Shown: piece by piece, positions 37,487 to 50,588 of the stretch
Numbering within the stretch: position 1 is the first letter of the stretch
Layout: the number at the start of each line of letters is the position of its first letter
NCBI GenBank assembly: GCA_963070105.1
Contig: OY718808.1
Coordinates: 4,999,738-5,063,737 of the forward strand
Length of the DNA stretch: 64,000 nt
Direction: 5' to 3'
Source: Litomosoides sigmodontis
Lineage: Eukaryota; Nematoda; Chromadorea; Rhabditida; Onchocercidae
The notes under the pieces: generated by a model
Seen by the model: the letters and a program-made list of their open reading frames with translations, nothing else
Told to the model about the DNA's origin: nothing
The model's database searches: none
Program-made: the position numbers and the translations under genes

Positions 37487-38486
37487 CAAATCTTAAAAAC
37501 TAGGAAATTTTAATCATTCTTTTTATAAAACTAATTAAAAATTTATCACACTAAATTACAAAATTAATCTTCACTTCCATTTCATTAACAGCAACCATTT
37601 CAGTGATGAAACGAAAAAAAGGTCACGTAAGTCAATAACTAAGAATTTTACACAGAGAAATAAGTGAAGGAATGAAAAGTTTACCAGTTTTAACCATAAA
37701 TCTAGAAAGTGCTTACTTTTGCCGCTCAAACGCTCGGTTGTAAAATTCAATTCACTGCATTTTCATACTAACATTTCCTTGTCGCACGGGATACCGCCTT
37801 ACATCCTCTGTCTTTTGTCTGTGTAATAATGTAATTCACATTAGATAGGAAAGAAAAATTGACGATTGCGTTGGTTGCGAACGGTCATGTGTAGCACTTC
37901 CGTTTACATTTTAACAGAGATATCAGCCATAATCAGAAATCTGCAACAAGCTTGCGAAAAACAAACAAGTTTACGTAAAATTAATACGTACATCCAGCTG
38001 ACAGGAAAGTGCAACTCTGGCGTAGTCGGTGAATATTTCGGTATTTTTAAGTGGGTCATGAAAACAGTTTTACTTCCCTAACACAGAGATATCGTAATTC
38101 TATGTAAAACAACTAATACGTGATCATCAAACCTCCTATATTATTCAAATACATACTGTGAATATGCCACATGAATCACGTCGCCTGCTACTTTTTTCAA
38201 GTATGCTAAAGATGCATATAAATTTTACACGTGGAGAACTGATGTAATGGAGAAAATGGCTTAACAGCTATGGAAGATGATGCACTGCGGAAAAGTGTTA
38301 CTGAAAAGGAAAATGAAGCGAAAAGAGGATAACGCCACGTGGGATAGTCGGTGTGACAGGTGCTAATCTATCCTGTCATGTGCCGTGAGCACAAACAACT
38401 TAAATCATTCAGCAAATAGTAGTAGAATGGAGAAAACCATGAAATTTTTCAAAATCAATCGATAATAAGTAACGAGGAACTGAAGA

Positions 38487-38488
<2 letters not shown>

Positions 38489-38536
<48 letters not shown>
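38489..38536. repeat. (AG)n microsatellite
   Basis: Near-perfect dinucleotide run of about 48 bp. It is read as Ser-Leu repeats on the minus strand. Confidence 0.95.
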
Positions 38537-38540
<4 letters not shown>

Positions 38541-41532
38541 AAGTAGTCGTGAATGGAATAAGCGTAAAAAAGCGTGAAAGGTCACGAGACCTAACAAAAA
38601 ACTTCCATGAATCGAACCTTCTAACCCTCCCCACCCCACATCTCAAAGAACTCAAACGACAACAACTAAAAAATTCGAGAATAGCCTTTCCTCCACTTCT
38701 CGCACTTCCCCTTCACATCTCCTCAATCTCTCCTCAACAGCCATGCACTCTCTCAATATATTCATCACTTCATTCTTCTACTTGCGTGTTCTTTCTGCCA
38801 TTTCTCATCTCATCTCTCCCTAACTTGTAAGCTGTGATTAAATTTCATTTTAAATTACTTCTGTGGAAATATCAGAATAGTTTTCTATTCCAACTAGAGA
38901 TTCTTGGAGCGCTGATGCTACGCTGCCTTCCTCTTGAAATCAATAGAACAGCTCTATGTAGTAAACTCTTATGTAATTTATCAATTTTCACGTAATAAGC
39001 ACCGTCAGATCTTAACTTTTCACTATGGGAAGGGTAAAAGGGAAGTGAGTTCGGTAAGAATTGAAATAAGAGAGCGGGTGGAATGAGAAACAACTAAATT
39101 CTGCGTCGGAATGTCACAACCTAAGAAATGAATGGGTGAAGTCTTATTGGCTAAAGTCAATATCTCATGGAAGTGAAGTGAGCCAAGAGACAGCAGCCTG
39201 GGACAAGTATGGAACGAACGGCTCTGCTCTCTGCTTCTATTAAGCTTACTGATATGCTTCTCAAATGCATAACGTCACTTGTGACTTTCTGACAACATTT
39301 CCAATCATTGAAATTAAAAAAAAAATGTTTAAAATTTTTGACCGAAAATTCAACTGCTTACTTACAATACAAAATTTTGTGCAAACTCCTGATATATACA
39401 CAATGAAACCGTAGACCTATGCAGCGGAAGCGTTACTGTCATTACTGAACGGACGAGAATGTTCTGTCTCTTGGAAACATCCATTAATTAATTACTAGGA
39501 GTTAGGTTACGTAGCATAGTTCAAGAAAGATTTAAGGCTTGAAATTCATTACAAGCAAATATCAGTGGCCAATAGCCAACAGCCTTTATCAGCAGCAATA
39601 CCTAACTGATAAGAGATAGCTCGTCCTAACATAGGATATTAAGCGCATTCCACTCACTCAACTTATACGAGCTATTTTGCTAATCCAAACTGTCACACTA
39701 AAATCCATCGTAAAATGAAGCATAGAAATGAAATGTTCAATTGTTGTAATAAAATAATACAAAGCGCCGCCTAATAAGGTATAAAACCTTTAGCCTTCAA
39801 ATCATTAAAGAATCGTGAACTTTTTTTTTAATGTTTAGGTGAACTTTTTTAAAAGTTATCTGTTATTTGATTGCCTTACTTATACCACGTCACTTTTTCA
39901 CTGTTTAATAACAAATTAAATTAACACAAAAGTTCGTCGAATTGTAGTGCTCTTGTTAGGGCTAATTAAAATAGTTCCTCTAAACGTGAAAGGATTGCTT
40001 TCGCATCTCAATGACAAGTATTGTGGGTGATGATTACTTAAAAATTTTGAAAAAAAATATTTTTAGTGAAACAGATTTAAAATATTGATAACGCTTACTG
40101 GAGGAGTATGAATCGCAGCAATTTTCTTCACCTCTTGAAAGCTTACAACAGCAACAATACAAGTGCTATCATTTTTTATGGTCGTAAGCTTTGTGGTTAG
40201 TCTGCTGCTTTTTATCTAAAATCATTCATGAATTCATTAGCAAATTAATTCATTCTATGAAATGATATTCTTCAATTTGTAAAACAATAGAAGAGTATAT
40301 GTAATTTAAATGTTTTTTATAAATTCTATTCAACTGATTTGAAATTCTCATAAATCTAAGATCAAAAACAAAGTTACCCTTTGTTTTTAATTTTAGGTTT
40401 GTGCCAAATATACTTCTGCGCTATCTGAGATATATCTGAAGATAAACTTATCGATTGAAGAAAAAGGCGGAAATGTTAGATTTGAATCGGAAGAAATGAT
40501 GAGAATACTGCAAAGGATGGAATAATTAATGGAGAACTGCAATTCAATCATTTCTTTTTTCTACCTGAAGCACTTGAATAGTTGTTGAAATTATCGTTAA
40601 TTAATTTACGAATTACTTCACTAGTTCAAACTGAAGTTTTATAACTGTGAAAGTATAGTGCCACCGTGGAATGAAATATTGATCACAGTAATTAAGTTTG
40701 CAACGACCACAACCATTTTAATAAAACTAGTTTCGAATCTAAAGTAAACAGACAAATATTCTGCTTTCATCATTACCAATACTGAAAATGACAATTTGAA
40801 ATAGCTGAAATCAATTGGCCAATAAAATGCTTCCAAGCTTCAAACCAATTTATTCAATTGTAATTCCAAAAATATCAGCCTGTTCATTTACGTTATTTGA
40901 AATCCATCCTACATCATCCTATTGCTATTCTATCATCATTGGCATGAGACCTACTTAATTGGTAGCTTTTTCAATTAAATTCTCGCCAAACTGAAATTAA
41001 TCTTTTTTAATTGAAAAATTAATTTATCACACTATCGATGCCAATTTACTTCACTCACTGTAAATGCTTCAAGCTCACTAGTCTTTCGTAACTTCCTCAG
41101 ATTGATCTTTTGGCCATTATTGCTTGTAAATTCCACATCACTTCATTCCATCCGTTCACGAAATTGAAGTTGCCGCTTCCTGAGAGAATTGGATTTTAAT
41201 AAAAGTGAATCATCCCATCCTTCTTTGTTATCTCTTAAAAAACTCAACTAAAATGTGACATATCAGATGAAAGTGTTATTACATTGATATCTCACGCTAA
41301 TACCGCTCAAACAGTGAAAATGAGAAGTCATTCGCAGCGAAATCGAAGGAAGTGCAACTTTCCAGGGACACTTTATTTGCATAACGTTCAGTGCGAACTT
41401 TAGACCGGTTTTTGCAGTGAGCATTGTTCGTCTTGTAGTTCACCAGGGCTTGGGGTGCGTGGGATGAGAAGTGTGAGATGGAGCGGGTTTCTGTCGTAGA
41501 ATTTTTCTTCCTGTAAGTTTCAATGCACCAAC

Positions 41533-41574
41533 TTCGAATGCCATATCGAAAGGATTTTCGATATGGTATTCGAA
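41533..41574. repeat. 19-bp inverted repeat with 4-nt loop
   Basis: TTCGAATGCCATATCGAAA (41533-41551) pairs with TTTCGATATGGTATTCGAA (41556-41574) around GGAT, with one G:T position. As RNA the stem would be fully paired. Confidence 0.85.
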
Positions 41575-43504
41575 TTGGTTTGTCCAAAATTATCAAATTA
41601 CTTTAATTTGAAACATAGTTATATTTACATTAATGTATTCGCTTGTTATAGTTGTTATAATCAGTCAGCATCGTATAGTAAGGTTTTAAATAGTATGTGG
41701 CTTTAATTATAAATTGCTTCGCATTGAAAGAAGTTGTAAGTGGCTTGTTTTGATTTAATTAATGTATGAGAACAGCATATCGGGAACGTTTCCAGAGATT
41801 CAATATTTTATCATTTTTCACTTTGGTAGTTATTTGATTTTGGTTTGGAATTTACAATATTGCATTTCGTTGCTATGCTTTAGTCAGATTTGAGTTTTGA
41901 TATGTATTGCATTGTTAGAACATTTAACAAATGTTTTGCATAATTGATCTGCATAGTCGGGTAGAACGAAATGCATGTTTTGTTACCAATACGAGGTTTG
42001 GAATTTCAGGATGGTGAAGCTTTTTTTACGCATTAGACATCTTCCATCCAGAAAGGATGGGTTTTTACAATCCTTTTTTTGACTTCTGCACAAGCTTTCT
42101 CTATTGGGAGGAAAGAAAGGAAATAGTTGGCAGATAGCATTTTGATCACAATTTGTTGTTCATGAGCAATGAGCATCTTGCCTGCATTTATTTCAGCAAA
42201 GGTTGCAATCATGTAAAAACACATGGACAAAAGTAGCGAATATCATGTTGCATTATTTCCTTCAGCTACTTTCGCTTTTGCAGTTTTGAAGAACTTTGTT
42301 GTAAAAACTATTTTGTATAAACATCTTTCCTTTGTATATTATACACGAGAAACCTTTCCTATTGTTTTTCTTTTGTCTCATATGCTGTAATGTCGGTTAT
42401 TCATTTTTCCCATCACCTTTTTCCCATAGTTTTTATAAAACCCTATGCATTTACTTTGCACAAGGGAATTTGAAATGAAAACTGTGTTTAATATTGTCAT
42501 CTTTTTAAATATCAAGATGGTTGTAATTATCGTCGTCCAGTTCGTTTCGTTCGAAAAACCTAGGTGGGAACATGGATTTAATGAAATAGAAGGAGAACAC
42601 TGGATCTAAACAGTTTTGTAGCGATCGTTTTAATTTTATATGAGTGATAGAGCCATTTTTTTCGGAAAAAATAATTGGTGTCTGTATTTAACTTTGGTTG
42701 TATTGTATTTAATTTTTTTGTTGCTTTTCTTGAAATTTTTAATTTTCGTTATTTTTTCTCACTAGTGTGAATTACAGTTTTGCAGAGTTTTACAGTTCAT
42801 TCTGAAATGTTAGACCTGATCTCACTGCTTGCAGCACCATCTGTTTTAGTTTGCAAAAAATTTCTCTTCTAATAAAATTGGGAAATTTAATTAGAAATTC
42901 GAAGTGTAAAGATTTCATGTAAATTTTAGAGAAATTTTTATCAAATCACTGGGAGGTCCAGTCATTCACGAATTATTGGGCGGATAGCTGGCGGTGTTCT
43001 TCAAGAGCTCCATTTTTTTTTGTTTCCGAAACGGTTTCATGGATTACAAAGTAAAGAAAAGTTTGGGGATCTGTGGAGCAGACAGTATTGTTACGAGAGC
43101 GTTTACAGATTTTTTTGTCTTTATTTTCTTGGTCTCAATTTTTAAATGTTTTTCAGTCTTCGCATTTCTTGGGCATTCAGTAAAGGAGGAAATCGTTCAT
43201 TGGAGTGGACACCGTTTCCAGTCATTTTAATTGAGGAAAAAACAGAAGCACTGAAAGTAAATAACTACAAAAGGGAGCCTGTGATGTTGGTGGGCGATGG
43301 TTAACATCAGTAGCTGTAACGTGACCCAGAAAGATTCTAGCATTGTCAATACACCAAGAGGAACTGACACAAGTTCGTATTTCTTGTTTTCTCATTCATC
43401 CGTCTATTTTCATGCTAAAAGGAGCATATCAAGTATTCATTTAGGTTGTTAGATACAGTTATAATAGCTGAATCTGTATTATTGGCAGAGACATCATTGC
43501 AGAT

Positions 43505-43514
43505 TTTGTTACAG
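43505..43514 (+). promoter_or_regulatory. Likely spliced-leader acceptor of striatin
   Basis: TTTGTTACAG ends 2 nt before the ATG at 43517. This is the normal spacing for an SL trans-splice site in nematodes and supports the chosen start. Confidence 0.55.
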
Positions 43515-43516
43515 AC

Positions 43517-46500
43517 ATGAATGAAGACATGAACAGTAATGAATGCCCTTTACACGATATTCAACAGGATTCAAGTGCTTTGGATTGTAAAGGAGACGAA
43601 CAGGTAGATATTTGTCGATTATCTACATTCAGTTTACGTAATAAGAGCAAGTAAGAGTTATGTATTTGGAGCAAGAATTATTTGCTGACTTTTATGTTCT
43701 ATTTTCAATTTTTGCTGTGTTCTCCATAACTTCTCGTGATCATAAAAATCAGCGTATTATACGTGACGTTATGTTGCTGACATATCAGATGAACAATTTT
43801 TTTACAGTCACGAAAAGTGCCATATACAATGCACGGTGTGTTGCATTATTTACAACATGAATGGAGCCGTTATGAAATGGATCGGGCACAGTGGGAAATG
43901 GAAAGAGCAGAATTGCAGGTTTTTATTTCTTAAATTTCTAAAAGCTTCGGGTGTTATAACTTTCTCACCTAAAGTTTTGATAGCATAAATAATGTTCATG
44001 ATTATTTTTAGGCACGAATAAGCTTTCTTAATGGCGAACGGAAAGGGCAGGAAAATCTGAAGGCCGATCTGATTCGGCGCATAAAAATGCTTGAATACAG
44101 TTTAAAACAAGAACGGTTGGAATTTTACGAGATTTATTAAGCTTCACATTTCTTCTTTATAGGTTATGGTCGAATTATGCCTTTGTTATTTTGATGCCTC
44201 CTACATTCATTAATTTGAAGTATAACATGCAATGCGAGGATGCTTAACTGTTAAGCAGAGAGATCTTTTGTTTAAACTGTATTGCTTAAATTTTCCTATT
44301 AAAATAAACTAACAAGTAATTTCTATCTGAATTATAGGATTTTTAAAGGGATAACTCATACATGTTTAAATTCTGAGAGTTATTTTGTCTATTTATTAAA
44401 TACCTTTCCGTGACGAGTATGAATAGTATAAATTTATTCTTACTACGGTTTCAGAGCTAAAAATTATCGCTTAACACATAATGGTCAGGATAAACCGGAA
44501 GATGAAGTTAGTCAAGATGAAGCAACAGGTGCGTAGTTTTGCTTGGATTTAACTTCAGCTAGGAAATTTATGCTAATATAGAGTTGTGCTGAATTCAGGA
44601 ATCATATTTTATGTTCTAGGAAGTATAAATTTTCGAGGTATGTTTTTAGACGCTGCCGAACAAGTTTCTCTTGATGTAGATGCATACGCTTCGCAGTGTA
44701 ATAGCGCTGCAAGTTTTCGTAACGCAAGAGCTTTGCTAAGGCAGTATCTGCAGGTATTTACGTTATTAATTTCTCTTTGTAATGATTGAAAAATTCAAAT
44801 CGTTTTTAAAAATACATGACTTTCTGACCAAACTTCAGGAGATTGGTTATAGCGAGACAGTTTTGGATGTTCGATCTTTTCGAGCAAAAAATTTATTGGG
44901 TGTAACGTCAAATTCGAACTGGCGAGCCGATTCTAACAGGTAGTAGCGTTTGTTGGATGGATTACTTTTTTTCGTAAACGTTTATTTGTTATCGGTGTTA
45001 AATGCTGTGTGCAATAATTATCAAAGCTATCAAAAGTAATTTCTGATATAAAACATTTGCAATTTGTGGATGAAGTAGATATACATAATAGCATCCAAAT
45101 CAAGAATGCTCCTGTTACCGTAGACGAAAACATTGAGCTTGTTGAAGTTTTGTTTCTTCTAGTGCTTCGCGTCAGAGTGCTGTAAAGGCTCTTCAAGATA
45201 CTGACCGAGCTGTTATGGAAGCTGCTCAATATCTTCGAAAAAATAAGAAAGATAATTCTGCACCAGCTGGGAGTGACGATAGGTAGTGTTTCTATTTCTT
45301 CTGCTTTTAGGTATTAAAGGTATTAGGTATTAAAAGCATTTAGGCGTACTTGAAGTTTTGAATCTAAAACCAAGAAGTGTATTTTAGCGTACTTATTGTT
45401 TCCAACTAATAATTATAGTGATTCGGAAGATGATGAAAAAGGAAGAAAAGGACGCAAAAAATATTCTTTTGATCCGGAAACGGTGGATGCGCTTGGGGAG
45501 TTCTCGTTTTTAAAGGATGAAAAAACAGGTGTTAGTAAAAAGCGATCGGATGGAAGTGGCGAATGGAGCATCAATCAACGCGCTATAGATCAAATGAAGG
45601 AAAAGTTCAGGTGAATTTTTTTTTGCTTCTGATTATATTGTCCAAATATGTGAGAAAAAATTTTTCTAGATCGGAACAAGAAAGAAAACGAACTAATAGC
45701 CAGAGTGATTCTTCGTCTAGTAAGGGACTGCCACATCAACTTCGCTTAGCACCAGATGATGTCAAAAAAGAATCTGACGGTGGGTTTCATTTTTTAATGT
45801 GTCTGAATTTTGATGTCCTTTCTTAAAACAAAAACAAATACTTTGTTGTTTATCTATTTGTACTTGTACGCTGAATAAAAAATATAAATAACATAAATTT
45901 ATTTTAGCAAATAGAAAATTTGCTAAATCTCTGCATATATCATCCTTTTTTTAGGAACTAGTATGGATGGAAATGAGATAATTTTTCTAATTTTTTTCTT
46001 TGCAGATGATATTCAACAGTTTTTTGGTGGTAAAAGTAAACGAGAATTCATAGATATCAATGCAGCTCTTGGAATTGCTGATGAAGGAAATGTTGACATT
46101 AAAGATGATTTCATTATTGTTAGTATAAACTTCCTCTTTTCCCATTTCGTGAATGTCTTATCTAATTTGGAATATTTTGAAATTCCATTAATTCTTTTGC
46201 ACATTGCTGTTTAATAATAGATCTTCTGATACGTTTCATAACTTGTTTTGCAAGTAGGTATTCTCAAACTCTGAAATATATTTTAGCCGGACGAAGATAC
46301 AACAAATGTTTGGTGGAATTTGAAATTTACACTGCGTTCACATTTCGATAGCATTCGAGCTATGCAGTTTCATCCCGTTGAACCAGTGCTTATAACAGCT
46401 AGCGAAGACAGCACGGCAAAACTTTGGAACCTTGGCAGTAGTAGCAATATCAGAATGGATTTAAAGGGAAGTAAGTTTCTATTTTCGTTTATTTAGCTGT

Positions 46501-48705
46501 ACCTCCATCCTTATTGATTTGTAATCTTCAAATAACACTGTTCGCCGGATGCGTAATCAATTTTTGTACATCGAGAAAGTATTGCAATATAAAGTTTATT
46601 GCATACTTTTGCAGATCAAATCTCGGCACATTCACAGCCTACAATTGCCGAATTGGAACCAACTTATACTTTCCGCGGACACAGGTATTTTTATTAAAAT
46701 TCAGACTCGTTGATTCATCTTTTGGTAATTTGACGAGTGATCTCTTTTCCAGTGGACCGATTCTTTCAATGGATATGTCAGCAACAGGTGATATGTGTTA
46801 CACCGGTGGTTTTGATGGCGTTGTATGTTGCTGGTCGGTGCCATCAGTTAATACTGATATATATGAACCATACGGTATGATTTGATTCTTACGAAACATA
46901 ACATTATAATATGCCTTTTTTTGGAATTAGAGTTCTTTTTTTAGAAATATGCCTTTTTAGAATTCTTTATTTGAGGTTATGTCTTGTAAATCATGATATG
47001 TTGAAGTATACATTTCAGTTATTGTAACTGATGTTGCTTTAAGAGCTTCAGACGGTGCTTTTCTCTCCACATTTTAAATGAGTAATAAAAGATTGTTTGC
47101 AGACTCGAAAGTGTTATGCGAGAAATTGAAAGGTCATACTAGTGCAGTTTGGTCGGTTGCATTTCACTCATCCGACAACCGCCTAGTTAGTGCTTCTGCT
47201 GATGGAACTATTAAACTCTGGGAACCAGGTGATTTTTTTCAAATAAGAGCTGATAGTTTGCATTATTGAGATTCCATTCATAATGGTAAGGTGTAGCAAC
47301 TGGTTGGAGCTGTCGATTATTTGGAGAGAAATTTGTTCCACGGATAGCTTGATGGTTATGCTATTCCTTCAAATTTAAATAAGGAATAACAAACTCTCCA
47401 TCGATGTATGTATAGTTAAATACCAAAATTACATTTTAAGGTAATACTGATGCACTTATCAAGTCATTTGGTGCTGCATTGCCAAATATTAAGCCAACAT
47501 CAGTCGACTTTGTCTCGACTGAACCACAGCAACTTCTGGCAGCTTATACATTGTCATATGCTTCAATTATTGATATTGAGACCGGTTGCAACGTACTCTC
47601 ATTTGATTTCGGTGGTGGTGTGTTTTTGAGTATTTGTGTCATTAATTTTTTGTGCTTGTAAATTATATCTCAGGCATTTCTTGTATTGGTTACTATTTTA
47701 TAATGAAATTTTATAGATTTAAGCAAATCAGTTTCTACATGGAAACTTCCTTTTACTGGAAAAAAGAAGAAAGAAACATTTTTAAAAACATTTTTACAAG
47801 GCTCCATAGTGTCCTTGTAAAGGTTTGAATCAGTTTATACAACTTTGTAAAGTAAATTTTAATCAACATCAAATACATTGCTTATTTCTTCAGAAGATGC
47901 TGGTACCATTACGAAAATTTTGTCACACCCAACGATGTCAGTGTCTTTAACTGCTAGTAACGATCGAAAAATACGCTACTTCGATAACAATACTGGTATC
48001 AGAACTTCCCTTTTTGGAGAAACCGTTTTAGAAATTTATCTTGAAATTTTTTAGTTCTAAATTAAAATATATCGTATAAATAATTTTTGATTGGTGTTTG
48101 TGGTCTTCATTCTACCCACTCTTTTGGATAAAATGTGCATTAAGAGAGAAACAGACAAAATTAAAATCCGTGTTAGTCGTTTAGTAGTTATCTTACAGAC
48201 TAACCTTTGGTAGTGTCAAATTTACTGTTTCACGTTACATGTCTTTTTTAGGCAAAATGATTCATGGAACTGTTGCACATGTTGAAGCAATTTCATGTTT
48301 GGCCATTGATCCTAATGGGCTATATTTGCTTTCCGGCAGTCATGATGGTTCTTTGCGTCTTTGGAATATGGAAAAAAGGATTTGTTTACAGGTGTTCATT
48401 TTGCATGAACTTAGGTCTAAATATTATTTATTCGTTTGCAATGGAATAAATTAAATCGGTTAACTTTGGCTTTTGATGTACACAGATGTGAGACGTAGTT
48501 GTCAAAAATAATGCACTAAATGATGCTGTTCAAGTATAATTTTTATTTTTAGGAGATTGCGGCACACCGCAAGAAGTTCGATAGTGCTGTGATGACAGTT
48601 GCATTCCATCCAAGTAGGCCTTTGATTGGTTCCGCTGGTGCCGATGCCCTTGCAAAAGTTTTTAGTTCGCAGAAATATATGCATGGGAATAGTTTTGACT
48701 CCTAA
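43517..48705 (+). CDS. cash-1: Striatin orthologue (PP2A B''' subunit, STRIPAK scaffold), complete, 18 exons
   Basis: Scaffold that binds the PP2A core and organises the STRIPAK complex with GCK kinases and Mob. Exons: 43517-43603, 43808-43918, 44012-44115, 44455-44528, 44650-44753, 44839-44939, 45163-45282, 45419-45610, 45670-45779, 46006-46118, 46287-46470, 46615-46684, 46753-46874, 47103-47228, 47441-47617, 47894-47995, 48252-48391, 48553-48705. Phases agree and give 729 aa, slightly short of vertebrate striatins. Residues about 34-100 form the diagnostic coiled coil (YTMHGVLHYLQHEWSRYE, ERKGQENLKADLIRRIKMLE). RNARALLRQYLQEIGYSE and a charged linker follow. WD40 repeats run from about residue 372, with IRAMQFHP, DMCYTGGFDGVVCCW, SASADGTIKLWE, LSGSHDGSLRLWN and SAGADALAKVF. 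The symbol is that of the C. elegans striatin homologue. The exon 15 donor could be 3 bp earlier. Confidence 0.96.
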
Positions 48706-50588
48706 AATTTGTTTTTTCTTTTCATTTATACTGGTGTTCATTGTAGAATGCTTCGACTAAAGAAAGTGTATACTTCGTCAAATAATGCGCTTCCTTTATT
48801 TTTTGTTTTTATGTATTTTTATTCCAATTTTTACATCAACTAAATTCGAAACTAATTTTTAGACTGCCTAAGTTGTGATCTTGGGAACTTTAAAACTCCC
48901 GTGGTCTGTAAATATGTTTACTGACTGGTGGTGTAGGTGTAATGTTGGAAATTTTTATGTATTGGGGGTTTCTTTGTTTGTGGGCTGGCTTTAAAGTCCA
49001 TTTTTTTCATGATTTCTACTTGAACTTGTTGGAGTTTTCTCGCATTGGTGCTCTTAAGAAAGGTAAAGAAGCTCTTTTAACCGTTGCATTTTGGTTTAAC
49101 GCTATGCTTATTCGTTTTCAGTTTAAATAAATCAAAAAAAACCTTGAACCAGCACATCTACGTCGAATATTTTCTTTAAAACCATTGCGCTATTATTGCA
49201 TAAAGCGAATGTCTTTGTTTTCGCAGTAACTTGAAAGTGAGATCAGCTATCGACGTATGTGCGTATGTGTGTGCGTGTGTATGTGTATGTGTATGTGTGT
49301 GCGTGCGTGTGTGTGTGTGATTACTTTTCACAATGATTTTTTAAATTATTTTCATGCTTGCAGTCATTCATGTATCTTCAGATTTTCAAAATTATTATGA
49401 AATTCAGGTAGTCCGTTTTGCAAGTGTTCTGTTTACATGCATTTCATTTGTCTTTTCGGGGCAGTTCATGGTGTAATTTTGTTCATTCATTTTTTACATT
49501 GTAGAGGTTCACTATTGGCATTTTTTTCCGCTAAATTTTTTTGTTAAACCCGATTTGATGTAAATTTTCACTAATTAAATGCAAATTTGAAATCCGTCAA
49601 ATAGAAAATGTTATGACTGACAAGTTATTACAACCCGTTTTGGAATAGCAGTTTTTCGCAATTTTGCCCAGTTCGAATCTTCCCAAGCTGATCTGATATT
49701 AAGTGATGGAGGTGAGCGGAGACTTGACAAATCACTGCGGAGATTACTTAGAACAAAATTGTGCAACATATTGGTTTTATTCTGCATCATTGATGCTATG
49801 AGTGAAAATTGCGTTTACTCTGCAGGTGCTGGAAAATTCGCATTGCCTGGTGGCAGCATTTGAATTTGCCGCCTTACTGTTCTGTTCATGAAGAATGCAA
49901 TAATTTTCTGTTTTATTTTCTAATCGAACGCTGATGGTAACTAATAAAAGAAATGATGAAATATGATTTGTGTTGAAATTTTTCAACAGAAAAGGAAGAA
50001 AAACACGCACAAATGAAATCCGAGATGGTTTATTGCAAAATAAATTGGCAACAGTTTCATGAGCACTCTTTTAAAGTGGCCTCACCACCATATCTATTTC
50101 TAACTTTTCTGTGCATTAGCGTACTCACTGAGCCATTAAATGTGTTGGAATAATTCCTTAAAAGTTTGTTTTTGCTTTGAAAAAACTTATGAAATAATCG
50201 AATTTCATTAAAATAGCTGGAAAATAATTCGCATACACGAAATAGCACTTCATGATTTGATTAAACAAAAAGGAAGGCTGTCGGTGAGTGGCTTGACAGC
50301 TAACTGAAGTAGCCTACTACGTTGGATGATAATATTTTGGGTCGTAATTTTGGCATGCCAGCTAGGAATACACAATTATTGCAAATCTGTATTATTTGAC
50401 AACAAATATTCAACAAGTGAAGAGACCTTTGCTCGTATTTAAAAATGTTCAAACTGATTGATTGATATTCAAATTTTATGGAAATTTTTATTTAAAGAAT
50501 GCGATGTGCTCCCTTCCTCATATCATCTGCAACAAAGTGATAGATGAATGAGTGTGTAGTGGTGAAGTGAGAGTGAGTTGTGATCAAA
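48706..50588. other. Striatin 3' flank and intergenic DNA
   Basis: AATAAA at 49126-49131 is the nearest canonical polyadenylation signal after the striatin stop, about 420 nt away. A TG microsatellite follows. No further gene was seen before 50589. Confidence 0.5.
49256..49319. repeat. (TG)n/(TGTA)n microsatellite
   Basis: Alternating TG with interspersed TATG and GCGTG units over about 64 bp. Confidence 0.9.

Larger units (their letters stand above)
37487..43504. other. Divergent intergenic region between the GTPase and striatin
   Basis: About 6 kb separates two outward-reading genes. No exon chain was found. It holds a long (AG)n tract and a hairpin at 41533-41574. The small plus-strand frame 37866-38081 has no recognised motif. 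Promoters of both genes are expected here, but no core element is visible. Confidence 0.5.

Noticed and set aside
38409..38655. Minus-strand frames with Ser-Leu repeats
   Set aside because: Produced by reading the (AG)n tract.
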